From Dendrophyllia cribrosa (taxonomy: Eukaryota; Cnidaria; Anthozoa; Scleractinia; Dendrophylliidae), in NCBI GenBank assembly GCA_024195265.1, contig JAJLRJ010000004.1:32617785-32681784 (forward strand): a stretch of 64,000 nt of DNA. Direction: 5' to 3'. Positions 52,010-61,926 of this stretch are shown here, one piece after another. Position 1 is the first letter of the stretch, and each line of letters starts with the position of its first letter. The notes under the pieces were generated by a model. It made no database searches. It was given only the letters and a program-made list of their open reading frames with translations, and was not told the origin of the DNA. Made by a program: the position numbers and the translations under genes.

Positions 52010-53390
52010 ACGATGGCAACAGTGACTGTTGCGCAGGCGCAGTAGTCACAAAAAGAAGTGGGTCAACATGCAAGGACTCGGGCAGGACTCTGGTTACGCT
52101 TGTCAGATTTTCTTAGTCATAAAAAATATGAAAACCTCTGTATGGAAAACCTCTTTTGTTGCGGTTGATGACCGGTTTTAAAATAATTAAGCAATGGTAC
52201 AGCCTTTAAATGGCGTTTTTTCAGTACAATTTTTTGACTAATGCATTTTAGCCAGTGTGTCGATAAACTCATAGTATTGTATAAATTTTTATACGAAACA
52301 CTTGGACAACATCTATATGTAAAAAGAAACACATGTGGGCAATATTAGAAAATTTGGGACGAAGCGAGACACATGTCATGTCTTCAACCGTGACGGACAG
52401 TGCAACAGGAACCCATAAGCTTTAGACACATCTGTTACCGATGACAGCTATTTAAACCTATTCATATGACCTATCACAGACAATATTTATCGAAAACATT
52501 ACATAAGAAGTTTTTGTCGACCTTGTACGTCATGTAATTCACCATCCTTGGCGCTCACCAAAACAAACAAAAAACCCATCTATAAAACAAAATTGAGTTG
52601 CATGATCCAACTTTTCTGTACAACGTTAATAAAAACAAAACACATATTTCTTATTTGCTCAACCTCGATACCATATAATATACTGTATCTATGCTAATTT
52701 CTTATACATTAAGTCCTATAATTATCAACACTTTACTATGACACTAGTCTTCATATACAATTTTTTACTTTTTTAATTCTTGAAAAAACACCTCATTTAC
52801 ACCAACAAAACATATTAAATCAACCTTTTTACCTTCAATATTCAGCTCTTTCAAATATACAAGATTGTAATAACTTACCATAAAACACAGATCTCAACAC
52901 CACAGTTTTAAAATTCTCAGATTCTTTTGTTGCTACATATCCTAATTGAAACACACTACCGACACAAATGTTCGCAAATAAGACCTCAACATCATAAAAA
53001 TTTCCCATCATACTATCTCCTGTGGCACTTCAAAAGTAACAAACTAACCACAAATTGTGTCAAACTTATTCTAAAAATGTAACCCTCAAATACAAAATAA
53101 ATACGTCCAGTCTCTTGCTCACCTTCACTTAAAAACTACACAACCCAAACAACATTTATCAATTTCATTTTTATATTTTCAAATTAACGACAGTCACAAA
53201 ATTAAAAAACCCTTAAAGTGCCACTGTGATCAAATTTTTGATTTTAATTTTTTTACATTTTCGTGCACAATTAGACTTTCTTACTCATCTTGCCAAATTT
53301 CAATTCAATACGAACATCAGAAGTCATTTATTTTAACATTTATTTCCGAGAATTTACGGCCGCCATTAATCAACCTTGTTCCAAGGCTTG
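52010..53390. other. Very AT-rich non-coding interval
   Basis: About 52550-53200 is markedly A/T- and C-rich and G-poor on the plus strand, with no ORF. TTAAAGTGCCACTGTGATCA at 53213 looks like a transposon end (TTAA plus AGTGCC, like the 47539 element) but I found no clear partner. Confidence 0.45.
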
Positions 53391-53393
53391 GTT

Positions 53394-53592
53394 GCAAATG
53401 GGAGAAAGTGACGTCAAAGACTCAAACATACCTCACGGGTTGACATTATAATAACAATAAGTATTGAAAATCACAAGAAAAGCAACAAAAACTTTAGACT
53501 TGTTCTTCGTGCAATTTTCTATGCTGATTGTTATTATAATTTGAACCTGTAAGGTATGTTTGAGTCTTTGACGTCACTTTCTCCCATTTTTT
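53394..53592. repeat. Foldback element with AAGTGACGTCAAAGACTCAA arms
   Basis: ATGGGAGAAAGTGACGTCAA on the left is inverted as TTGACGTCACTTTCTCCCAT on the right, and AACATACCT/AGGTATGTT and TATAATAACAAT/ATTGTTATTATA also pair. Confidence 0.9.
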
Positions 53593-53651
53593 ATCATTAT
53601 TTTTTCCTATTTTTTTTAAAATAAGTATCCATTTCAATTTTTTGGCTTTAA

Positions 53652-53836
53652 AGGCTGGTTTTCACTAGCGCATAAGCATAAGCACAAGCCAACATACGCA
53701 GACTCAGTAACATGTTGATCATTAGTGCCTATTGTTCTGTTTTGTTCAAACAATTGGAACTAATGAAGAACACGTTACTGAGTCTGCTTATGTTGGCTTG
53801 TGCTTATGCTTATGCGCTAGTGAAAACCAGCCTTAA
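53652..53836. mobile_element. Foldback MITE (AGGCTGGTTTTCACTAGCGC ends)
   Basis: Arms of about 65 bases: AGGCTGGTTTTCACTAGCGC on the left, its inverse ending CCAGCCT on the right. Arms are near-identical around a 55-base centre. TAA lies outside each end, a possible 3-base target duplication as in PIF/Harbinger MITEs; that assignment is tentative. Confidence 0.85.
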
Positions 53837-53931
53837 CAGGCTTACTTATAGAACAATCCTTACAAAGTTTACATACGCAATTATCCCCATTTCAGGCTTG
53901 TTTGAAAAGACGATTATAGCGGAGCTTTCGC

Positions 53932-54681
53932 GGGCCGAAGGCCCGCTGCGGAGCCCCATACTCATAGAACCCATGCCCGTCAATTTTCATGGTCATGGCT
54001 AGCGGAATGTTTCGGACGGTATTATATGTGCATCTGAGCGCGCGTCGCGCAAAGCTAGCTCGCGGGCGCGTATGACGTCGAAAAACATGCGCGTATGACG
54101 CAACATAACATCCGGGATCTTAGCAATTTTGAAACCAAAGCGAGGCTTTGTTTTTCGCGCGATTACACGGCCGAATGTCACGTCAGCTGGGAAAACGCTT
54201 TGACGATGTTTTGTTGTGTTAACTAAGCGGAGAAAACCGTTTAAATTAAAGTCGTTGTTTTCCTGCATTTTTTCGCGGTTTGCTACTCAAGACAGGGATA
54301 CTCATTAAGGGATACTCAGAAGCCGCTATAGTGGAAAAAGAAGAGCTTTCAAGGATAAAATCTTGCTTCGAGGAACTTCATACGTTTTTAGGGAGCTATG
54401 CGGAAGAAGGGGAGATTTAAAGAGTATTATACGATGAAATTGAATAATTAAATAAGCGCCTCCCCTCGAATAAGCACCCCCTCGAAAAAGCGCCCCTCCT
54501 TAGCCCAAATTTGAAATAAGCGCCCCGGGCGCCTATTCGAGGATTAACGGTAAGTAAAGGTAATGCAGCATGGCTTTGCCGGATCAGAAAAGGTCAAGGT
54601 TCCCGCGATACTTCTACTTAACTGTGTGCGAGCCATGAATGCGACAAGCGACTGATGCTTCTTATTTCCTAACAACATGAA
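53932..54681. other. GC-richer repeat interval left of the BEL element
   Basis: Contains GGGCCGAAGGCCC (53932-53944), a GCGCGC-rich patch (54035-54070), and GCGCCCCGGGCGCCTATTCGAG (about 54520-54541), which resembles a transposon terminus. An 89-codon minus-strand frame (53999-54268, FNLNGFLRLVNTTKHR) is not obviously repetitive but I do not recognise it. Confidence 0.35.
54677..54681 (+). repeat. BEL element target-site duplication, left
   Basis: ATGAA directly before the left LTR, matched by ATGAA at 61927-61931. Confidence 0.85.
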
Positions 54682-55096
54682 TGTGGCTGGCCTCCCGTCG
54701 TACATACAAACAAGAGGAGTTGCTAACAATCAACAAGAACGTCCCAAACGTAGTTTATTCACAGGTCCTCGGTACAGCACATTCTTTTTACTCCTTAGTT
54801 CTTGGATCCTGAGTCCCGAGATAACAATCTGATATGACAAATACATGATAGGCTAAACATGCGATTCGCAAGTACTAAACTGCAAAATATCGTGTGAAAT
54901 ACTCTCAAGGGATTTTCCGTAAAATGTTCCTTTAACAGTTCTTACCGCTTAGGCCGTATAATGTCCGATGGATGGCGATAACTATCCAAAACTTGAACTA
55001 CACGAGAAAGGGCTAACATGGCGGCCACTTACTAAAATCTGGCGCGGCTGCTAAGCTTTTACAACATACCGCTGACTGCGCAGCGCTGCAGTCACA
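54682..55096 (-). repeat. 3' LTR of the BEL/Pao element (415 bp)
   Basis: Runs TGTGGC...GTCACA on the plus strand, so TGTGAC...CCACA in element sense, with TG..CA ends. Read base by base it is identical to 61512-61926. AATAAA in element sense lies at 54754-54759. Confidence 0.96.
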
Positions 55097-55213
55097 TGGC
55101 TCCCCTAATTGTTGCCTAACAATTACTTAACTTAATGTCCATACTAGACAGTTAAACAAAACAAATGTTCATAAAGGCGGTCACTTGTGTCTTCTACACC
55201 TGTCGGGGCGACT

Positions 55214-58200
55214 TCACTGAGTAGTTGGCTCCTCGTTGGGGAATTCCTCGGTCTCCCTGCTGCTATCACCAACATCCCCTTCATCTACAGAGGGTACCAG
55301 CAAGACTAATTTGTGGATTGGTCTGTCCAGGAACGTAGGTGGCTTTCGGCGTCTGCCTTGGTTGTCAAGCTCTCCATCAGCTTTCACAATTTTGACTTTT
55401 CTGATACATCCGTCTTCGCTAGGGTAGACTTCTACGACTCTAGCGAGAGGCCATTGGTTACGTGGTCCTTCGTCTTCCTTCGATACGATTACGTCTCCAA
55501 CTGATAGGTTTCGCTTTGGATACATCCACTTGTTACGAGCCTGCAGGCTATGAAGAAACTCACGGCGCCATCTAAGCCAAAATTCGTTCGCGAGATACTG
55601 TACACGGCGCCACCACTTGCGGGAATATAGATCTGCTCGCTGGAACCTTCCAGGCGGTGGAAGTACAACTTTAGCTTTTAAGGTAAGTAGATGACTTGGC
55701 GTAAGTGGTTCTGGTGCCTCTGGGTCGTTTAAGTCGTTCGTAGACAAGGGTCTGGAATTAACAATACACTCTGCTTCAGTCATGAAGGTTCTGAACGCTT
55801 CGTCGTCCAACTGGGTGCCAGCGCTCAGAAGTAGCGTCTCCAGCGCACTACGAACAGTTCGGATTAACCTTTCCCACGCGCCACCCATGTGACTGGCGTG
55901 AGGTACATTCATCTGAAATGGTATCCACTCACATCCATTCTCCACTAAGTACTCTTGCACCCGGTTCTGATCCAGTTCTTCTAAGGCAGCTTTTAGCTCA
56001 TTCTTCGCTCCTACAAAGTTTGTACCCTGATCACAGCGGAGCTGTCTGACTGGACCGCGTCGGTTGAGGAAGCGACTCAGTGCGTTGATAAAGGAACTGG
56101 TGCTTAACGAGTTGGCTGTCTCCAAGTGAACACCTCTGCTGGCCATACAGGTAAAAATAACTCCATAACGCTTAACTTCACTTCTCTTTTCCTTGATCAG
56201 GAAAGGTCCAAAGAAATCTACAGCACAATACGAGAAGGGGGCCGAAGGTTCAACTCGATCCACAGGCAAATCGGCCATCTTCTGAATTTGCAGGGGCCCG
56301 CGCATTTTCCTGCAGGTAACACACTTGGAAATACAATTTGACACTGCTGACGATCCACCAACAACCCAGTAGCCTCTCTGGCGCAACTCATTTTGGGTGA
56401 TACCTCGTCCCATGTGGTTCACTTTGGCATGCCAAAATCGAATCAGCAAATCTGTAATATGACTTTTACGAGGAAGTACCACAGGATGCTTTGTTGCGAA
56501 TGGAAGGTTAGCTCGTCTCACGCGGCCACCAACGCGGATAACACCGTCTTCATCGAGAAATGGATCCAAACGATATAAGCAACTAGACTTCTTGATGGCT
56601 AGATTTCTTTCTCTTGCGATCTTTCTAGTAGTAAGCTCTCCAACTATCGTAAGTTCCTTTAGAACTTGAATCTCGTCATGGAAATGTTCACGTTGAACAA
56701 CCTTAAGAACTTCCCTCTCTGCTGCGTGAAGTTCTGTAAGTGTGACTGATACCTTCGGCAATGGTCTGATGCTCTCACTACCCGTTTGTCTCGTCAACTT
56801 CACTTCTCTACTTGCCAGTTTGCTCTTCAGTTGTAGACACAAAGCTATTACCTTCAGCACACGCTGCCAGCTTGACATGTGGCACAAACGGCTTGACGTT
56901 AACGGTTCAGGGGGTTGAGTAGCTCTGCTCTCTACATGAGATGTGAAAACAGCTGCTTTCCTTACTTCAGGATCACTTTCGGTCACTTGAATTTCTTCTA
57001 TCTTCTCAGGCTGGAAAGGTCCACTCTTCCAAAGAAATGGGGGTCCAGTTAGCCAGTTGGTTCCTTGTAATAACTGTGACGCTGTAAGGCCTCGTGAGGC
57101 ATGGTCTGCAGGATTAAGTTCAGTGCTGACATACAGCCAAGAACTCGGGTTAGTGACGTCACGAATCTGCTGCACACGATTTGCTACATATACGTGGAAC
57201 CTCTTAGCTTCGTTGTTGACATAACCAAGGACGATTTTGCTGTCTGTCCAGAAATGTTCCTTAATGTCCGTGTAAGACAATTCTTGGCGAAGAAATACAC
57301 TCATGTTTGCTGAAACAGTAGCTGCAGCCAATTCTAGCCTCGGCACAGTGATTTGCTTTAACGGGGCCACTCTAGACTTTCCAGTGACAAGGGAACAGTA
57401 CGTCTTGTCCTCCACATTGATCAGTCGAAGGTACGAACACTGTCCATAACCCTCTACACTAGCATCTGAGAAATGATGCAACTCACTGGCTTTGATCTGC
57501 CCAAAGTTCTCCGGCTTAAAGCAACGTTGAATTTGCAGCTGATCGAGATTCAGAACATCCTGACGCCATTTCTCCCAATGAGTATACAGACTCTCTGGAA
57601 TTGGGCTGTCCCAATCAAGCTTGTCTCGGCACATTTGCTGAAGAACTTGTTTTCCTTTCAAGGTAACTGGGGCAACGAAGCCACTAGGATCGTAGATTGA
57701 ACTGACAGTGGAAAGTACGCCACGTCGCGTTAGGGGACGGTCACGCAGCTCGATGCGGAATTGAAAACTGTCATTCTCGATGCACCACACTACTCCTAAG
57801 GCACGTTCCAAGGGCAGTGGATCAACCTTCAAGTCTAGCTCCTTTAATCCTTTGGCGCGATCTTCGGCTGGAATCTTTTCAAGAACTTCTCTTTTGTTTG
57901 ATGAAATTTTGTGCAGCCTCAGACCGGCCTTGGCGCAAATGCCTTGACTTGCTTTTATCAGTGTAACAGCTCGCTCCACGGTAGGGACTGATTTTAGTCC
58001 GTCATCCACATAAAAGTCCTTTCGTATAAACTCAGCAGCTTCTTCACCAAACTCTTTCTCCCCATCATCTGCTGCTCTCTTTAGACCAAAATTTGCGCAG
58101 CCAGGTGAACTACCAGCACCGAAAAGATGAACCTTCATCCTGTACTCAATCACTTCATTTGCAGGATCTCCATCCTTCCACCACAAAAAACGCAGGAGAT

Positions 58201-61200
58201 CTCTGTGTTCCTTTGACACCATAAACTGATGAAACATACTTTTAATGTCAGTCATAAAGGCTACATTTTCTTGTCTGAATCTGCACAGGATCCCCAGAAG
58301 AGTGTTCATGAGGTCGGGTCCTTGTAACAAGTGATCGTTCAGGGACACTCCTTCATGCTGGGCCGAACAATCAAAAACAACTCTGATCTGGTTTGGTTTT
58401 TTTGGATGATAAACACCTGTGTGTGGCACATAGTTAACCATCCCATCCTGAACTCCATGGCGGTCTGGTGGTACCTCTTCTGCACACAAGGCAATCACAT
58501 CTTTCATGAATAAGCGATAATCTTCCAGAAACTTGGGGTGTCTCTTAAACCTTGCTACAAGCTGGTGCCATCTCTTGACAGCTAGTTCGCGGTTGAAGGG
58601 TAGAGACGGTTTGTCTGTCTTCAAAGGAAGAGGCATTTCGTAGTGCCCATCTGATCTCTTCACAACACCATTCTCAAGGATGTTGAGGAATCTCCTGTCT
58701 TCAGCTGAATAGGGCTTGGTATTTGCAGAACTCTCTGTAAAGTCTGACTCAAGAATCGTGATAATCTTCTGTGGGTTGATAACCTCTTTCACCTTTGTTG
58801 TAAAGGCAAAGCGTTCATGGGTTTCTTTGGCCACCACCTTGTTGCACACTCCTTCCTTATGGTTGGCTTCACCTGTAGTCTTGCACACTTTGCCGATTAT
58901 CCCCCACCCCATTAAAGATCTTTGGCCGTAAGGGTCGTCTTCACCTCCCACTAGGACTTCTCTGGGTCTGACGATACTAGGGCAGTTATTGCCAATCAGC
59001 AAAGAGATTTTCACACTTGGATTGTAGGGCATGAGCTCGTCAGCAATAGGACACAGATGTTCCCATTTCCGGGCAACACTGGCTTTTGGAATCTGTGACC
59101 GACTGGCTGGGATAATATCTCGCTTGAACATCATGGGTAACTTCACGGCATGCTCCCTTCTAAAATCCAACACCTCAACTCCACAAATACGGTTGCTTGG
59201 TACATGTACATTTCTCTCTTGCACTGTCGTCAGCAGTAAGTCGGTTGGTGGGCCTTGCAAGTTCAATTTCTCACACAAACTTTGCGACACAAAACTCACA
59301 TTGGACTGGTCATCCAGCACTGCGTATTGTAAGACTTCTTTACTGGGTTGGCTAACATGTCTGACCCAAACAGGTACAATCATGGCATGATCCGAGCCGC
59401 CCTCTTGCTCTGGGATGGTACAAACATTTGTACAGTTCGTAATACTTTCCGCGGGTGTTTTCTGAATATGGAGACATGTAGGGTGATTTCCAGAACACGT
59501 GCGACATTTAAGTCTGTTCTTACAGGAGGCTACTTGATGTTGACTGCTAGAGGCACATCCAAGGCAAAGAAATTTCTTATAGAAGAAGTCCTTCCTTTCT
59601 TTGTGCGGCTTCTCTGCAAACTTTTTACACTCGTCTAGCTGATGTTCTTCTTTGCAAAACAGACATGCTTCGGTCTTTTTCTTCTCGCTTCTCCCCTGCG
59701 AACAGGTTGGGGGTCTCTCCTTTTCGCCTTGACCCTGGGCAGTCACGTTCTTGCTTGGATCCAATACATGGGTTTCGAAGGAAAAGGCCTCCTCGCCTTT
59801 TGGTGAGCGTCTGAATGGCCCTCTAGACCTAACAAACTCTTTGGTTTTGGACAGCTCCTCAAGCTCGAGAATGTTCGCTCTCTCTGCACACTCTTTCACA
59901 AATGAAGCAAATTCAGAGAAGGTAGGGTAAGCACCATTTCCTTTTGAGACTCTACACTGTTGTACGAAACCTCTCCACTTATTCTGAATTTGAAATGGCA
60001 ACTTGTTTAGAGTTTTAACGTTCTCCTTCGCAAAGTCTAAGACAGCAAGACTAGGAGTAGTTTCCCTGGCGGCGATTATCTTTTGCAGGAAGTCAGAAAG
60101 ATCTCTTAGGGTCTCCGCATCTCTTACGCCAATCTTAGGCCAGTTCTCCAGTTTGTTCATAAAGGCTGTCCCTACCACATTGCAGTTACCATACCTTTCC
60201 TGTAACAACTTTCTCGCAGACTGATAGGCATCTTCAGTACCAATTAACATATACTGATCAACAACTTGTTTGGGCTTTCCTGAGATGTACTGATGTAGGA
60301 AGTTCAACTTTGTCTGCGCGTCCATTGGTTTGGAATCAATAAGGGCACTGAAGGAACTATTCCATGTAGGATACTCTAAAGGATCTCCACTAAAAACTGG
60401 GATTGAAATCTTAGGCAGTTGCCCTGAGATTGCTAGTTGCCTGTTCACTAGGTTCTGCTCCATAGTAGCTGCCACCAACATACTACTTGTTTCCACTAGT
60501 TTATCCATACATTTTTCTAAGACAACAGAGTGTGGTTGAAAGGGTGTGGCACTGGGGCTTAACGTACTGTGCACTCCATGTTCTACATGCGGGAGACTGA
60601 AAGTGGGTTGGGCCCCATTTAACTGAGTTGAAGAATAGATAGGTTCTTGCTGACCAGGAGAGAGATCACTCTTACTTGTGACTGGAATTGAATTAAGGAA
60701 TTTGTCCATGTCCTTAACCTTATTAGCTGGGGGAATCGAGTTTAGGTCCTGATCATCAAACAGTTCTTCTTTCTCTGCTGATATGCATACATTAAGCTTT
60801 GCTTGATTCTGAGCAAGTTCACTTTGTACTCTTAGCTCTTCCAATTTTCTTTCTTGTTCTAATTTGGTCAACTCAGTCTTTCTGTGTTCTAATCTCAGTA
60901 TCCGTTCCTTCTCTATATAGGCCAGTTTAGCTTTTAAGGCAGCTTCCTCCTTTTGTAACTGGAACCTAACTTCTTCGACATTCTCACTGGAACTTATTTT
61001 TGACTTGCCACTTTTCTTGGATACTCGACTGGACCTTTTGGATGCTTCAGAGATTGAATCATCCACGTGTTGTTCGACAAATTCCAGATATCTTATCTCT
61101 GACCTAATGTCACACTCAAAATTTGACCATTCTCTGCCAACTTGATCAACCATTCTTTCAATACTTTCCACATTCTCACCCGGGTTCACAAAAACCTTAA

Positions 61201-61477
61201 TCTCTTCAACCATATCTTGAAATTCGCAATACAAAATCTGAGCTTCGCTGAATTCTTTCTTAAATTCTACTAGTTTAGTTGACTGACCTCGCTTCAGTAG
61301 AGTACCTCTTATTTGCTTCACCAATTCACATTTCTTGGTTTTCAAGTTACTTGTTTTCAAGTTGAGTTGATACGTATACCCTTTCTCCGTCAGGAAACGC
61401 TTCCTTGATTCATCAGTTTCTTCTTCCAGCGCCACATTGGCCTGGTCTTCGGACCTTGCGTCTTTGTTGACGGACAT
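55214..61477 (-). CDS. BEL/Pao gag-pol polyprotein (2087 aa)
   Basis: Starts at ATG 61477. In order: charged N-terminal coiled coil (about 165-235); gag domain (DUF1759-type, about 350-545, with FSGDPLEYPTWNSSF); Cys/His knuckle region (605-670: CLFC, CLGC, CRTC); Pao-type aspartic protease (about 700-860) with LDDQSN as its active-site region; reverse transcriptase (about 1010-1240) with CRF..FMTDIKSMF and catalytic YVDD (1156-1159); RNase H with D1338, E1382, D1412 and D1458; integrase zinc-binding H2C2 (H1683, H1688, C1719, C1722); integrase core with D1754, D1816 (CDQGTNF) and E1869 (GGAWER); C-terminal DUF5641-type region (about 1945-2060). All catalytic positions that I can check are present, with no stop or frameshift. 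Gag and pol share one frame, so protein ratios cannot be set by frameshifting. Plus-strand frames overlying it are shadows. Confidence 0.96.
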   Translation of the reverse strand: MSVNKDARSEDQANVALEEETDESRKRFLTEKGYTYQLNLKTSNLKTKKCELVKQIRGTLLKRGQSTKLVEFKKEFSEAQILYCEFQDMVEEIKVFVNPGENVESIERMVDQVGREWSNFECDIRSEIRYLEFVEQHVDDSISEASKRSSRVSKKSGKSKISSSENVEEVRFQLQKEEAALKAKLAYIEKERILRLEHRKTELTKLEQERKLEELRVQSELAQNQAKLNVCISAEKEELFDDQDLNSIPPANKVKDMDKFLNSIPVTSKSDLSPGQQEPIYSSTQLNGAQPTFSLPHVEHGVHSTLSPSATPFQPHSVVLEKCMDKLVETSSMLVAATMEQNLVNRQLAISGQLPKISIPVFSGDPLEYPTWNSSFSALIDSKPMDAQTKLNFLHQYISGKPKQVVDQYMLIGTEDAYQSARKLLQERYGNCNVVGTAFMNKLENWPKIGVRDAETLRDLSDFLQKIIAARETTPSLAVLDFAKENVKTLNKLPFQIQNKWRGFVQQCRVSKGNGAYPTFSEFASFVKECAERANILELEELSKTKEFVRSRGPFRRSPKGEEAFSFETHVLDPSKNVTAQGQGEKERPPTCSQGRSEKKKTEACLFCKEEHQLDECKKFAEKPHKERKDFFYKKFLCLGCASSSQHQVASCKNRLKCRTCSGNHPTCLHIQKTPAESITNCTNVCTIPEQEGGSDHAMIVPVWVRHVSQPSKEVLQYAVLDDQSNVSFVSQSLCEKLNLQGPPTDLLLTTVQERNVHVPSNRICGVEVLDFRREHAVKLPMMFKRDIIPASRSQIPKASVARKWEHLCPIADELMPYNPSVKISLLIGNNCPSIVRPREVLVGGEDDPYGQRSLMGWGIIGKVCKTTGEANHKEGVCNKVVAKETHERFAFTTKVKEVINPQKIITILESDFTESSANTKPYSAEDRRFLNILENGVVKRSDGHYEMPLPLKTDKPSLPFNRELAVKRWHQLVARFKRHPKFLEDYRLFMKDVIALCAEEVPPDRHGVQDGMVNYVPHTGVYHPKKPNQIRVVFDCSAQHEGVSLNDHLLQGPDLMNTLLGILCRFRQENVAFMTDIKSMFHQFMVSKEHRDLLRFLWWKDGDPANEVIEYRMKVHLFGAGSSPGCANFGLKRAADDGEKEFGEEAAEFIRKDFYVDDGLKSVPTVERAVTLIKASQGICAKAGLRLHKISSNKREVLEKIPAEDRAKGLKELDLKVDPLPLERALGVVWCIENDSFQFRIELRDRPLTRRGVLSTVSSIYDPSGFVAPVTLKGKQVLQQMCRDKLDWDSPIPESLYTHWEKWRQDVLNLDQLQIQRCFKPENFGQIKASELHHFSDASVEGYGQCSYLRLINVEDKTYCSLVTGKSRVAPLKQITVPRLELAAATVSANMSVFLRQELSYTDIKEHFWTDSKIVLGYVNNEAKRFHVYVANRVQQIRDVTNPSSWLYVSTELNPADHASRGLTASQLLQGTNWLTGPPFLWKSGPFQPEKIEEIQVTESDPEVRKAAVFTSHVESRATQPPEPLTSSRLCHMSSWQRVLKVIALCLQLKSKLASREVKLTRQTGSESIRPLPKVSVTLTELHAAEREVLKVVQREHFHDEIQVLKELTIVGELTTRKIARERNLAIKKSSCLYRLDPFLDEDGVIRVGGRVRRANLPFATKHPVVLPRKSHITDLLIRFWHAKVNHMGRGITQNELRQRGYWVVGGSSAVSNCISKCVTCRKMRGPLQIQKMADLPVDRVEPSAPFSYCAVDFFGPFLIKEKRSEVKRYGVIFTCMASRGVHLETANSLSTSSFINALSRFLNRRGPVRQLRCDQGTNFVGAKNELKAALEELDQNRVQEYLVENGCEWIPFQMNVPHASHMGGAWERLIRTVRSALETLLLSAGTQLDDEAFRTFMTEAECIVNSRPLSTNDLNDPEAPEPLTPSHLLTLKAKVVLPPPGRFQRADLYSRKWWRRVQYLANEFWLRWRREFLHSLQARNKWMYPKRNLSVGDVIVSKEDEGPRNQWPLARVVEVYPSEDGCIRKVKIVKADGELDNQGRRRKPPTFLDRPIHKLVLLVPSVDEGDVGDSSRETEEFPNEEPTTQ

Positions 61478-61511
61478 GACTGCTACACGCAGATCGTCTA
61501 ACGATTGTTAT
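61478..61511 (-). promoter_or_regulatory. Leader / presumed primer-binding region of the BEL element
   Basis: Only 34 bases lie between the 5' LTR and the gag-pol start, reading ATAACAATCGTTAGACGATC and 14 more in element sense. Most LTR elements start this region with TGG, complementary to a tRNA 3' end; this one does not. CGTTAGACG is a small imperfect palindrome. Confidence 0.6.
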
Positions 61512-61926
61512 TGTGGCTGGCCTCCCGTCGTACATACAAACAAGAGGAGTTGCTAACAATCAACAAGAACGTCCCAAACGTAGTTTATTCACAGGTCCTC
61601 GGTACAGCACATTCTTTTTACTCCTTAGTTCTTGGATCCTGAGTCCCGAGATAACAATCTGATATGACAAATACATGATAGGCTAAACATGCGATTCGCA
61701 AGTACTAAACTGCAAAATATCGTGTGAAATACTCTCAAGGGATTTTCCGTAAAATGTTCCTTTAACAGTTCTTACCGCTTAGGCCGTATAATGTCCGATG
61801 GATGGCGATAACTATCCAAAACTTGAACTACACGAGAAAGGGCTAACATGGCGGCCACTTACTAAAATCTGGCGCGGCTGCTAAGCTTTTACAACATACC
61901 GCTGACTGCGCAGCGCTGCAGTCACA
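61512..61926 (-). repeat. 5' LTR of the BEL/Pao element (415 bp)
   Basis: Identical to 54682-55096 in my reading. It should hold the element's promoter; I could not place a convincing TATA or initiator. AATAAA in element sense at 61584-61589. Confidence 0.96.

Larger units (their letters stand above)
54682..61926 (-). mobile_element. Complete BEL/Pao LTR retrotransposon (7245 bp)
   Basis: Two identical 415-bp LTRs, a 5-base ATGAA target duplication, a polypurine tract (AGGGGAG in element sense at about 55101-55107) next to the 3' LTR, and a single uninterrupted gag-pol frame. There is no envelope frame. Identical LTRs mean insertion very recently on an evolutionary scale, and nothing seen here would prevent activity. 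The family assignment rests on the order gag, protease, RT, RNase H, integrase and on the Pao-type motifs. The leader between the 5' LTR and the start codon is only 34 bases and lacks the usual TGG primer-binding start. Confidence 0.96.

Noticed and set aside
53999..54268. An 89-codon minus frame as a host gene
   Set aside because: It reads like ordinary protein but I find no splice partner or domain, and it lies in a repeat-rich patch. I leave it unassigned rather than call a gene.
55236..60539. More than a dozen plus-strand frames of 60-119 codons
   Set aside because: All lie antisense within the 2087-codon gag-pol frame and have no recognisable product.
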